DNA of 64,000 nucleotides from Moniliella sp. 'wahieum'. Its lineage: Eukaryota; Basidiomycota; Moniliellomycetes; Moniliellales; Moniliellaceae. The notes beneath the pieces were generated by a model that had not been told where the DNA came from, did not search any database, and saw only the letters and a program-made list of their open reading frames with translations. The DNA lies in contig RSEE01000022.1 in NCBI GenBank assembly GCA_003971905.1, forward strand, positions 248,001 to 312,000. The letters are read 5' to 3'. Position numbers and translations under genes: made by a program. This document shows, one piece after another, positions 54,546 through 64,000 of this stretch; position 1 is the stretch's first letter; each line of letters opens with the position of its first letter.

Positions 54546-55025
54546 ATGGCGCTTCGCAACCGGCAGCAACCGGCCTCCTCCGCCCCGCCCGCAGCCACTG
54601 GCTGGGCCAAGGACGACCCCGTCCACAAGGGCCGCATCGTCACCATGGCCCAGAGTGTGCCGCTCCTGCCCAGCACGCCCGCCGACCTGGCCTCCTACGG
54701 CCCTCCCGTCACCCCGCACTGGGTCGCCCACCACCCCATGGCCTACATCAGCGCCGTCCCCAACGATCTGTGGCGCCTCGGCATGGCCTGGGATGGCGAG
54801 TCTGTCTTCTCCATGCTCGAGCCCTGGGAGGCCATGGCCTGTGGTACGTGTCCCCGCCCGCTTCCATGTGCTTTCCTAGCTTGCTGACTGCGACCCGCAC
54901 TGTGGCCAGCGACGATGGTCCTGATCGTTGTTGTCCTGCTCGCCCACTCCTTCACCTATCTCCCGGGCACCCTCTCCTACCTCGTCCGCCGCGGAATCTA
55001 CTATGCGACAGGCACAGAGAACTGA
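54546..55025 (+). CDS. serine palmitoyltransferase small subunit-like protein
   Basis: Small ER membrane activator of serine palmitoyltransferase, first step of sphingolipid synthesis (ssSPT/Tsc3 type, PF11779-like). ATG at 54546; exon 1 ends 54843, intron of 66 nt (54844-54909, GTACGT, CTGAC, GCCAG), exon 2 54910-55025, 137 residues in all, with no frame break. The N-terminal 90 residues are soluble (IVTMAQSVPLLPSTPADLAS). The diagnostic part spans the splice: SVFSMLEPWEAMACATMVLI then VVVLLAHSFTYLPGTLSYLV, matching the MLEPWE motif plus a single membrane helix in human SPTSSA/B. The catalytic subunits are not in this window. Confidence 0.8.
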
Positions 55026-55868
55026 CCACGCATCTCTCGCCTTTCTATCGCGCTCCACCCCTGCTATGTACTCCCGCCCGCCACCTCACCCACCAAGTCG
55101 CATCCGTTCCTGTTCCATCATCCTCTCCTCCTCCTCCCATCATTCTGCCTCTTAGGACTGCGTATCGTAACGCATAGGAAGTGCGAAGGGGGAGTACTGG
55201 GCATCAGGGAATGTACCCTTTTGCACTCCATGCCGACGAGGGTCGGCTGTTGCCACCCGCAGGCCTCACCCCCCATAGCACAGCCAATAGCATGCTTCCG
55301 GACCACCCTGGTGACCTTGTATTTAACCATACGTGTGTGGAACCGACCCGAATGCGCCTAGCCCTCAGTCCTGCCCGAGCCTGTGCAGGTACTGAGGATA
55401 GGATCCTCGTCCCGCTAACGTCAGGGTCCTTGGCCACAAAACCCAGGCAAGCAGTGCACTACGCGGGCGGTTTCGCGGCGCCGGCGTAAGCCCACACTCC
55501 CGGTTGCCCTTCCTGCTTCCTGCGCCCTAAAGGTTTCCATTTGTAAAATCGGTTCTTGTCGGAGGCGCTATTCTTCTACTACAATGCGACTCTGTCGGGC
55601 CCAATTCCCAAGCTGCCCCAAAGAGAGGATGCGATGGACGGATGAGAAGACATTCTGGTCAATCCAGCTCCAGAGACTTGATCTTTGCCTCTCTCGCTCG
55701 GTACATTGCGGGAAGCAGTGATAATTTTACGACCGCCGAGGGCAGTGCTGCGATCGGTCCCTCAGGTTACCGGCCCGAGTCACCTCGTCCAGTTTCCTAA
55801 CCTGTCTACCAACGAGAAGTTGATGCTACGGACTATGGATTGTTTAGACATTGCCGACTCTTTACCCT
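55026..55868. other. intergenic between convergent genes
   Basis: 840 bases with no supported gene; AT content rises towards the right. I see no RNA gene or repeat. Confidence 0.4.
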
Positions 55869-57564
55869 TTACCCAACTGTTGTCCATGGCCAAAACAGTA
55901 ATTTTATTCTTTTGGTTCTTGTTACGAAAGCGGCAACACAACGACCCCGAGTCATGGATATAGCACAGCAGATTGCCCCAGTTACACCCGAGACTAAAAG
56001 AAGGTGGACTGGCTGCGATCGTGGCGCTTGTAGCCCCCCAGGCGCGGAGGGTTGCTCACTTTTCAGCAAGCGGTCCCATGTTGACTTGGCCAGCACCCGC
56101 TCGATCCCATCCAAGCCACGGTCCAGTTCCTCGAGGGGCGGGCCAAAGCTCAGACGCACATACGGCTCCCAAGGAGAGTCGATGATGTTGCGGCGATGAG
56201 ACGGGTTGAGGTCAAAAAGATGCCCGGGGTGGTGATGACCTTCTCCTTGAGCAGTTCTTCAAAGAAGGTCATTCCGGAGCACAGCGGTGCCGGCAGCTTG
56301 CGCACACACAGCCAAATGTAAAACGTCGCCACTGGCAGCACCTCGACCGGCAGGCCCATCTTCGCCAGTCGGCTCAGCACATGGTTGCGCTTGGCCCGGA
56401 AATGAACCTGCAGTGCCATCCGATCTTGGGTGCAGTGCTCGGGGCTGAGCATAGGCACCGCGGCCAATTGCAGCGGGTGGTTGGCGCCTCCATCCAGGAA
56501 CGAGCCCGACTCGGCCAAGGCATTGACCAAATCCTGCGGTCCTACTACCCAGCACACGCGCCAGCCGGGCGGGGCAGCGGAAGTTCTTAGTCAATCCATC
56601 AATCAGGATCACCGGGTCTTTGTTGACATCGTCAATGTACTCGGCCGCGCTTACGGCGCGTCCTAGCTCGCCTTCGAGCATGTACCACGAGTAAAACTCA
56701 TCCAGTACCAGCGACACGTGCATGTCCCTGCCAATCTTGACCAGTTCCTTGAGCTCCTGCCTTCGACCAACTGCCCCGTCGGGTTGCGTGGGTTGGACAT
56801 GACCACCGTAGAGAGACCGCGGTGACGGATCTCCTTGCGCAGCCCATTCATCCGTAGCTTGTAGTTGTTCTCCTCGCTCAGCTGGGTCGGGATGGGCACC
56901 AGGCTCTTAAACACGCCCAACATGTTCTCGTACGCCGTGTACTCGGGGAGCTGGTAGCCTGTGTTGACCGACCCAATGATCGATGCTACGCGCGACAATC
57001 CCGCTCGCCCGCCGGGCACCACGCACACATTCGCAGCTGTTACTTGGACGCCTTGTCCTGGCGGAAAGTGACATTGTAGTAATTGGCAATCGCCTCGCGC
57101 AGCTTGGTCACCCCCGTCGTCGGTGCATACTCATTCACATTGTCCCCAAACGGCGAGAGATCAATAGAAGCGGGTTTGGGGTTGGCCCCAGGGATCTGGC
57201 CCGTCTCGGGGGCGCCCTGGCCAAAGTTGGACCAGTCATGCGCGCCATACTGGAACCCATTGGCCGAGGCGCGGTCCATGACGTAGATCACTCCCGCTGT
57301 GCCACCGTACCACCCCCACAGCCAAGTCAGTCAGTGTCCTGGGTCCTGGCGCCAATCCGCGCGCGCACAACCAACAAGAGGGAGAGACGTACTGCTGCCG
57401 GGGTGCGTCATGCCAGGTAACAAGTCGGACACGAGCTGGCGCGCATGGCCCGGATGGGAACGGAAGATCTCGTGCGCCTCACCCTCCTCAGGGCGGGGCG
57501 GGCTGGAGATGGGCTCGGGCGAGCCGACGCGCACAGGACTGGGGACTTGGTTTGCAAGCGCCAT
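55869..57564 (-). CDS. PLP-dependent aminotransferase class I/II
   Basis: Fold-type I aminotransferase, of the ACC-synthase-like/valine-pyruvate group by look. ATG at 57564 opens MALANQVPSPVRVGSPEPIS. An intron (start GTACGT near 57392, end GCACAG near 57306) precedes VIYVMDRASANGFQYGAHDW. Then FGDNVNEYAPTTGVTKLREA, IANYYN, VTAANVCVVPGGRAGLSRVA, STVVMSNPRNPTGQLV (the NPxNPTG motif), HVSLVLDEFYSWYMLEG (the DE(F)Y motif with the PLP-binding Asp) and LIDGLTKNFRCPGWRVCWVV, with the Schiff-base Lys in GLTKNFRCPGWR. The small domain reads VEVLPVATFYIWLC and EPYVRLSFGPPLEELDRGLD. The end is uncertain: the frame runs to 55869, some 70 codons past the family end. Substrate unknown. Confidence 0.82.
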
Positions 57565-58569
57565 GGCAAGGGGAAGGGCAGAGGAGGGGACGGTGGTGGG
57601 GCTGAGGCAGGGATGGAGGAATGGAGGAGGAAAGGGGGGAATGCAATCCGCACGGCGCAGCCCGCGCGGAATGGGATGGGCGTGGGGCTGTACTGAGCTC
57701 GGGCTGCGGGCCAGGGGCCAAGTGTTGGGGGCGGGGCTGAATATTGAATGGGGGCCAGCGGCAGCCAGCGGCCGTCCGTGCGCGGCGCACTAGGCCACTG
57801 CCTATTGGGGCGGCGCCGCCGGGCCACGGCGGTGCACACTGGCCCTGTGCGCCACCCCGAGCTGCTCGCTCTTCCCATTGACTGGCGAACGGTAAGGTAA
57901 ACAGTAAACGCCGCAGCAGGCACACGTGTCCTGCTCGCCCCGCCCGGCATCTCTCGGCAGCCAGCGCCCACCGGCCCCACCACAGCCCACCCCGGCCACG
58001 CTGGCCACCCTCCACGGGCCAGGCCACCGACGTCACGTCACGTTGCTAGTGGCCATGCAACAGCGACACGCATCAACTACCAGGCTACCGTCCGGCGTAG
58101 TAGAGCGTGCTTCCATTCCCCTGCGTGTCACGACATGCGACACCCCTCGCCCACATGTCCCGGCGCTCTGCGAACGAACCAGAGTACGGCAGTCGATGTT
58201 TTGCAACTCAACTTGGTTCCTCGACAAAAAGTGTGGACCTGGCCTCAGGCGAAGAGACATCCAAGCTTCCGCCACCTAGTTCCAGCCCCTCCCTCCACCA
58301 CACATCCCAAGTCAGCATCTACTAATGTTGTCGCTTGGGCCTGAGTCTCAGCAGCCAGAGTCCCCACGCCCAGATGCGGCCGCATCCGATGGATGATGGT
58401 TGGTTGCCCCCCTGCGACTGAATGAGGCCAGCTAAAAAAGAGTCGAGCGGCCAGGCAATGCATCCCCCCGACTGTTATGGGCAAGGGGTGATATCTGCTG
58501 GCTGCGCCTAGTACGCTTGCGTACGTAGCTATGTAAAATCACTCGTGCGCCTCGAGGGGGGACATGCAT
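57565..58569. other. intergenic: aminotransferase promoter, eS25 3' flank
   Basis: 1 kb, GC-rich near the aminotransferase start. No gene is supported; the facing open frames on both strands are Arg/Pro-rich shadows. Confidence 0.45.
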
Positions 58570-59090
58570 TCAGTCCGAAGTGGCGCGGGTGTAGACCAGC
58601 TGAGCGTGGTGGTGGACCACGCGCTTGATCTGACCCTCTTGTTCCAGGTGCTTAATTGCGCGCCGGGCGAGCGAGCCATTGATCTTCAACCGGTCAATCA
58701 GCGTCGATTGCGAGATGAACTTGAACGTCGGCACCTCCTTGATGATGCGGTCGTACGTGGCCTTGTCCAGCACCACATTGTTTGTGCCTTGTCCTTCACC
58801 TTGCCCTTGCTCCACTTCTTCTTGGCGCTCTTGGTGGCCGAAGCCAGGATGGCCGACTTCTTGGGGGGCACTACCACACAAGCGTTAGTTTCTCTTCTGT
58901 CCCACATGACCACCGGCTCATCATGGCCGAAACTAAGGACCCATTCGGACACCCCCCTGCTGGGTCCGGCGGCTTGGCCGCCTCGGCGCGCACGCAGGAC
59001 CAATACTCGCGACTGCGCCGAAAGCAGCGCTCCCGCAGGGAGAAGTCCCGCAACAGAACGGGTGCCACAGTTGGATACTTCGTACTTACT
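58570..59090 (-). CDS. RPS25: 40S ribosomal protein eS25, start codon split by an intron
   Basis: Small-subunit protein at the mRNA exit/E-site side. Seen: PPKKSAILASATKSAKKKWS, KGKVKDKAQ, NNVVLDKATYDRIIKEVPTF, KFISQSTLIDRLKINGSLAR and RAIKHLEQEGQIKRVVHHHA, ending LVYTRATSD at the stop (58570). No ATG lies directly before PPKK. Instead a 3' splice site (CTAACG branch, GGTAG) precedes TGCCCCCC at 58870, and a consensus donor GTAAGTACG starts at 59089 after ...CACAA. Joining them makes A|TG CCC CCC AAG, so the AUG would be assembled by splicing out 58871-59089 (219 nt). One base change of frame near 58795 is crossed. An out-of-frame ATG at 59149 would be in the leader if transcription starts above it. 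Confidence 0.85.
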
Positions 59091-59517
59091 TGTGACCAGC
59101 TCCGAGAGGTTGGCTTGGTAGAGAAGAGCACAATAGCGGTAGCCGCCATGAGGCGGTGACGCTGCCAGCAGCCAGCCATCCGGGTCAGTGGCGTTGTGCC
59201 GCCGCAAAGGAGGGGTGCAGGGGCAGTGTCCTATTTATTACGCCCTGCTAACCCTAGCTTACCAACCGTCGTAGCCGGTCGTAGCCTGATCGGGATGGGG
59301 GCACGTGACTATAGGTGGCAATTTCCAACGACGGCTAGTAGTTAAGTGTTTTTTTGCATTTAAGTGGTTTTTTGCATTACATGGTCCCAAAAAGGTAGTC
59401 AGACATCCAAGCGTAGGTTTCACCCATTTTCCCGCATTCGCCCAGCGACCGACGGCAGGAACAAGGCCAGCCGTCATGAGCATCATCCGACAGCAAAAGC
59501 ATAGAACACATGTACGA
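59091..59517. other. eS25 promoter and PI-PLC 3' flank
   Basis: About 430 bases. CTATTTATTACG near 59231 may be a TATA-like element for eS25. T-runs (59348-59354, 59369-59374) each followed by GCATT form a small direct repeat, TTTTTTGCATT. No gene. Confidence 0.4.
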
Positions 59518-60847
59518 TTAGGGGATGAGGAGAAACAACATCAAAAAGGCCCAAAGGGCGGAGGTCAAGGGGAGGGGGGACACCGTCCGTCTTGCAGATG
59601 AAAAGGAGGAGGAGGAGGAGGAGGAGGAGGAGGAGGGAGGAGGAGGAGGAGGAGGAGGAGGAGGAGGAGGACAAAACACTGGCCGTACCCGTCGTGGGCA
59701 ATGTGGTACTGGCAGCAGGCACGGGTGCCGCAGAACGGTAGGAACGGTTGCTACGGATGCAGGTCGGCCGTCGAGGTGGGCATTTGGGGGGCACGGCCGG
59801 TGCGTCGACGTTGTGTTCGTATTCGCACCAAAGGGGATGCCATTCACTGTGCTGCGGCCTGGAATGGTCCTTGCGCGGCTGTGCCATTTCCCGCTCAATA
59901 AAGTCGAGGAGGAAAGGTGGGGTAGGTTCGGCTGTAAGGGGGAGGTGCACCCTGCCACATCTGGAGGATGGAGGTGAGGAATTGGTTGTGGGGCGGCCTG
60001 GGTTGGGGATAAGGAGGCCGAGAACTCTTGGTCGAGAAAGTGGTTAACGAGGTACATTTGATTCGAAGGGGTAGCCCCCTGGCCCTGGGCGATCGAGGGA
60101 GCAGTGAAGGGAAGCGTGGTTTGGTCATAGGGCGTTTCCCAGATGGAGTTGAACTCGGGAAGGAGGTAGCCTTCACCCTGGCCCGACGAGAGGAAGGTAA
60201 CGAGAGTGGTACCTTGACCAATGGAGTGCAAGAGTGGGCCAGTCGTCATTGTTGGTCTGGTGGGGGTGTAAGTGCGTGCAGCCAAGCCGGTAGTCTGGAA
60301 CGCAGTCGCGAATCGAGCTGGGGGATTTTTCAGTGTTGACAAGGAGGAGGGTGAGCACATCGCTTGGATGCTGGTCGGACCACAGCTTGATCTCGCTCAG
60401 CCAAGCCTCTAGTGTTCCTCCATCCAACAGGGTGCAGGAGCTATGGCAGAGCTCGATTCCACTGCCGTTGGAGAGGCAGCGGGGGAGGGATGTGCTTGAG
60501 CCTGCAGCAACCTCACGCCCGCATCCAGTTGTTGGGTCACGTTCCACAGCTGGTTGGCAGCCACTACGTTGGGGCAGGTGTGCAGTCAGCTCACCTACTC
60601 GCGGGCTCTCACAGAGGAAAGTGGGGGGGGCACGTGGCGTACCGTTGTTGCTGGCGAACGCATAGGAATCGTGGGAACCAATGTAGGTGACGTTGGAGTA
60701 TTTGCGTCCGCAGAGAAGGGGAGAGCCGTTGCAGCTCGTCGCGGGGGGCAGCAGGGGACATGGACATGGGCATGGGCATGGGCGAGGCGCTCACGCCGCC
60801 AGTACCAAGAAGAGCGAACCGAGGCTGGGGAACAAATTTGTGCGCAT
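59518..60847 (-). CDS. PI-PLC X-domain protein, predicted secreted and GPI-anchored
   Basis: Phosphatidylinositol-specific phospholipase C-like fold. ATG at 60847 gives a signal-like MRTNLFPSLGSLFLVLAA. Then SCNGSPLLCGRKYSNVTYIG, SHDSYAFASNN with the first catalytic His, an intron (GTACGC near 60643 to GTAG near 60563), NQLWNVTQQLDAGVRLLQAQ, ELCHSSCTLLDGGTLEAWLS, IKLWSDQHPSDVLTLLLVN and FNSIWETPYDQTTLPF, all in X-domain order as in fungal and bacterial secreted forms. The tail is a poly-Pro then poly-Ser run coded by a GGA microsatellite and ends PLPLTSALWAFLMLFLLIP, a GPI-signal pattern, at 59518. Several one-base frame changes are crossed, so the tail frame is inferred from its fit. Activity not shown. 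Confidence 0.72.
59605..59670. repeat. GGA microsatellite inside the PI-PLC gene
   Basis: About 21 GGA/GAG units with one extra G near 59636-59638, which changes the phase. On the minus strand this gives a run of Pro codons followed by Ser codons in the frame that ends in the hydrophobic tail. Confidence 0.9.
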
Positions 60848-61373
60848 GGGGACGATGGCGAGGGGGCGAGGGGGGTGGATGGACCGGACGGGACGGGATG
60901 GGATGGGAGCTGGGGCGGCTGCGGCGGCTGTGGGGGCTGGCTGGTTCATCGATTTCGTACGTTCACGATTTACCGAGGGCGCTGCGAATCACGATCGACA
61001 AATACCCGAGTTCTGCCGCCGTCCCGCGGGCAGCATAACCCAAGGCGGCATCCGCCCCACCGGCCTGTCCACCGGCCACCCCACCCGCCGCTGATCCAAG
61101 CGACCGCTGATCGTCGATCAACTCTTGACCCTTAAATTGGCGCTGGCCGTGGGCAGGATTGGACGATGGTCCCTAGTCCCTAGGGTCTTTGTACTGAACG
61201 AGCGCTCAGGCTGAGCGCTGACTAGGCTGACTAGCAGCACAGAGCAAGGTCGCTATCGATGACTGAGACAGCTTTTACCGTCTTTAGTATGGCACCCAGC
61301 GCACCGCACGAACAGCAGAGATGCATTAAACGCAACCAGTATATAGAGCAAGTATGCTTCTTCTCCAATATAT
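60848..61373. other. intergenic: PI-PLC promoter
   Basis: About 525 bases, GC-rich on the left. GAGCGCTCAGGCTGAGCGCT (61200) and GACTAGGCTGACTAGC (61219) belong to the recurring word family. No gene. Confidence 0.4.
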
Positions 61374-63063
61374 TCACCCAGCAAGGCCTGTGCACCCGGC
61401 CTCAGGGTTGGGCAAGCGACGGAGAACGTAGCGGTGGTGGAACACGGGCGGCCGGACGTCGATCCACCGGGAACGGGGTGTCCAAGCGCTCCTCCAGCGT
61501 CCAGAAATCACTAGGATGGTGCATCCCTCCTCCGAGCCCCCTCCCGACTGTGCCGGTGAGCTCGAGTCCGGCGGGGCCCGAGGATGCCGCCGCGAAAAGG
61601 GAGTATTGTACGAGTTGACCTGCAGAGGCCGCTCCAAAAACCCACATCGTTCCGACGAGTAGCTCATAATCAGCCATACACCACCCGGCCGAACCAGCGC
61701 AGCAAGGTGGATGGCAAGAACCACCAGTGGGTCTAGTCGATGCACCACTTTGGCGCTGGTGGTGGACGGGGAATGGAAAGTCGGGTTGGAGTTGGAATTG
61801 GAATTGGAATTGGAGTTGGAGTTGGCGTTGGAGTTGGCGTTGGAGTTGGAGTTAGAGTTGGAGTTGGAGTTGGAAAGGACCACGTTGGATTGGCCAGACT
61901 CACCAGAGCCTGAACCCGAGCCTGATGCAGCAGGTTGGGATCCGCCAGAGCCAGAGCCCGGGTGCGAGCCGGTGAGGGCCGACGCCTCATCAGACGAGAG
62001 TCCCGAAGAGCCAGACTGGGCATCTGGTCTGGGGCTCACTTGCACTCATGTTGGCGGGGAAGGCGTGTCGCCTGTGAACGATAGTTTCTTTTCGTCCGAG
62101 GGGAGAGAGAAGGAGCGAAGGGACGAGTTGGGGTCGCTGGAGCTAAACGTAGCCAGGTAATCGATTGTACTGCTGAAACGAACCCGAGTCGGGCATATGC
62201 AGTGCGTACCAACCCATAGGGAACAGGGGGCAACATGCTTCGGCAACCGCACTGGTGTTCGAATCGCTGCTGGTTTGGCCCTCTGGCTCTTTGGATGGTG
62301 GGATCTCTTTGGGGGAACTCTCCTTGACAGGTAAAGGCGAAGAGGCACCCCTACCCAGGATACTAAGCATCTCCTCCATCTCGTCTGCCTCGCCAAACAC
62401 ACATTGGGCCCCGTCGCAATCGCATCCGAGGTCGACTTGTCAAGGATAATGTCGAACAGGATCGGAGGTTCGGTACGAGATTTGTCCTGCCCACTCCCCT
62501 CTTGGAGCTTGAGCTGCCATCCTGCTCCAGCTCCGTTTGGAACTGGCCCATGAGGGCATGCCAGTCCAACAATCACCCACAATGTACCGCATGGCATCTC
62601 CATCCGTTGGCGGCTCAAGCTGCTTGGCCGCCTTGATGGCCGAGCTAACATAGTCCAAATTCTTCGGGTTGGTTAATACTTCCCACGCCACGGTCAGCGA
62701 ACCCAGAAATGCACATACCCAATAGTCGTGTCTTGGCAGCTTGGCACCCACCCATGCTGCGCCCGTGAGGACGTGAAGCGCACTTGAACCGCAGCCAATG
62801 TTCAGACAACGTATTGGCTCGTACGGCGACACGGTCTGGTCAGAGCTAGAGCGGCGGAGCCGGATCGTAGGTGGACCCGCTGCATGCGGCTATGCCTCCG
62901 AAGGAGATGGAGACGCATGCGTGGCAAGATAGTCAACAAAAGGCGGCAAGAGCGTGTCGGCGCCCGTGCCAAGCCACTCAAATTGTGTCCCGGCGGCAAG
63001 GTCGGACGCAAAACGCGATTCCCAGTAATCGGGCGTGTCGTATGCGGGGGGAGCGCCGCCCAT
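61374..63063 (-). CDS. class I SAM-dependent methyltransferase with low-complexity insert
   Basis: ATG at 63063 gives MGGAPPAYDTPDYWESRFAS and GTQFEWLGTGADTLLPPF, the YW..RF and FEW motifs of the METTL12/METTL13/EFM-like group that methylates protein lysines. Motif I is IRCLNIGCGSSAL, then TNPKNLDYVSSAIKAAKQLE and ILFDIILDKSTSDAIATGPN (the DK(S/T)T.D motif). About 190 residues of acidic, Ser/Gly-rich sequence follow, including an Asn-Ser dipeptide run, before LDPLVVLAIHLAALVRPGGV with WLIMSYSSERCGFL, which normally comes soon after DKSTSDA. The end reads VFHHRYVLRRLP. An in-frame TGA at 62046-62048 lies in the insert, so an unseen intron or a sequence error must be there. Target protein unknown. 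Confidence 0.72.
61784..61873. repeat. hexamer minisatellite (GTTGGA)15 in the methyltransferase gene
   Basis: Fifteen consecutive 6-base units, mostly GTTGGA with ATTGGA, GTTGGC and GTTAGA variants. On the minus strand it encodes alternating Asn/Ser with two Asn-Ala steps. Its period keeps the reading frame. Confidence 0.92.
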
Positions 63064-64000
63064 AGTGGATGCTGGAGGTAGGTAGAATGGGGTGGCCGCG
63101 TTCAAGCAGGAAGGACCAGGAATGCTGGTCCGCAGTGGTGGTGGTGATGATGGTGGCAATGTGCAGACAGATGGATAAGGTGGGGTCTGAAATCAACTGC
63201 AATGTCGGGGGGGGCGCTGCGACGCTGGGGAAGGCAGGGGGCGGAGCGTGGCTGGAGGAGCGCGGCAGAGCTGAGCGATGCTGAGAACTGAGAACTGAGA
63301 TCCTAAGAGTTCTCTGATCCGGATGATCTGAGATGGTCGAGGGGTGGCAAGATGAGGCCAGCGGATGACGCAGATGACAGATGACGCGACGGCCCCGTGG
63401 CGGGTGGCTTGCCAGAGACGGCACCGGACGGCGGAGCGAAACACACGTGGTGGCTGGGCGCCTGGAGCACGCAGGCTGAGCGAGCGCTGAACGCCAATAT
63501 AACGCAAAGCATCCTAACGTTGGTTCGTTACCCCCGCTGGAAAAAGAAAAAAAAAAAAGCAGCCCGCGCCCGTGATTATGTAATTTCCAGGGATATTGAA
63601 ACCAACTGTCCGTCGTACGTTGAACATTCAAGTTCAACCTACTGCTCAACGTACTCACTACTCACTACTCACGACTCAACCTAGCCAACATTGCTTGTCG
63701 CTTAGATTGGTACGGGGCGTTCTAGCTCCTAGTAGATATAACTGGCTACCGCCGTTACCGATTGGGTCTTAGATCGTAGGCCCCAAAGCCTACTGCCTCA
63801 GTACTCGGACTGGATAGACCTAAGCTTCAGTGCTTCACGCCCTCAGGCTCAAGCCAATCGGGACTTCCTTCGCAGGATGCTCGAGGCACTCGGCAGCAGA
63901 CCAGAGAGGCTCGTGTCGCCGGAGGGAAAGGAAGGGTGCTTGAAAAGCTTGAATCAATAATCAGGCCTCAGGTCTCAGGACACTTCGACTTGAAGCTAGC
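63064..64000. other. intergenic: methyltransferase promoter to window end
   Basis: About 940 bases. Words of the recurring families: GAACTGAGAACTGAGATC (63284), CGTTGAACATTCAAGTTCAA (63619), TACTCACTACTCACTACTCA (63650). A 12-base A-run with one G at 63541-63558. No supported gene; any gene starting beyond 64000 cannot be judged. Confidence 0.4.

Overview
The window looks like nuclear DNA of a fungus, most likely a basidiomycete (a Ustilaginomycotina-like yeast is plausible, but I cannot name a genus). Reasons: single genes on both strands with no operons; short introns of about 50-110 nt with GTRNGT starts and CTAAC/CTGAC branch sites; nuclear tRNAs with small anticodon-loop introns; and fungal families such as an FHL1-type regulator, a cerevisin-like S8 protease, an RCK/SRK1-type kinase and an alpha-arrestin. 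Many coding regions switch reading frame by one base, usually in a homopolymer. This happens even inside indispensable genes such as PRP22, so I treat these sites as likely read or assembly errors. Gene limits below are therefore spans, and the frame within a span may change.

Left third (1-23.9 kb): a partial FHL1-like FHA regulator, a twelve-helix amino-acid permease, tRNA-Ile, a long coiled-coil protein, a vacuolar/secreted subtilisin, an SRK1-like MAPK-activated kinase, tRNA-Lys with a flanking direct repeat, a DUF1752-type regulator, a long gene-poor stretch, and a LAMMER/CLK-like protein that has lost the kinase signature residues.

Middle (24-43.7 kb): an AAAP amino-acid transporter, an SVOP-like MFS transporter, a PITH-domain protein, a Pro/Ser-rich unknown, a secreted lipase, a TOPORS-like RING E3, an alpha-arrestin with a PPAY motif, tRNA-Ala and WDR70. 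Right third (43.7-64 kb): PRP22 (divergent from WDR70), tRNA-Asp, a GMC oxidoreductase with a GPI-like tail, 6-phosphofructo-2-kinase/fructose-2,6-bisphosphatase, the small subunit of serine palmitoyltransferase, a PLP aminotransferase, ribosomal protein eS25, a PI-PLC X-domain protein with a GPI-like tail, and a SAM methyltransferase carrying a long low-complexity insert.

The genes do not form one pathway. Loose themes are nutrient uptake and its control (permeases, arrestin, SRK1-like kinase, FHL1 and DUF1752 regulators) and surface or secreted hydrolases and oxidases (S8 protease, lipase, GMC, PI-PLC). Intergenic regions are long (0.5-2.9 kb) and reuse the same short palindromic words. I found no transposon, virus-like element, CRISPR array or rRNA that I could support. 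The points most worth a second look are the degenerate kinase, the eS25 start codon split by an intron, the two predicted GPI-anchored enzymes, and the recurring promoter words.
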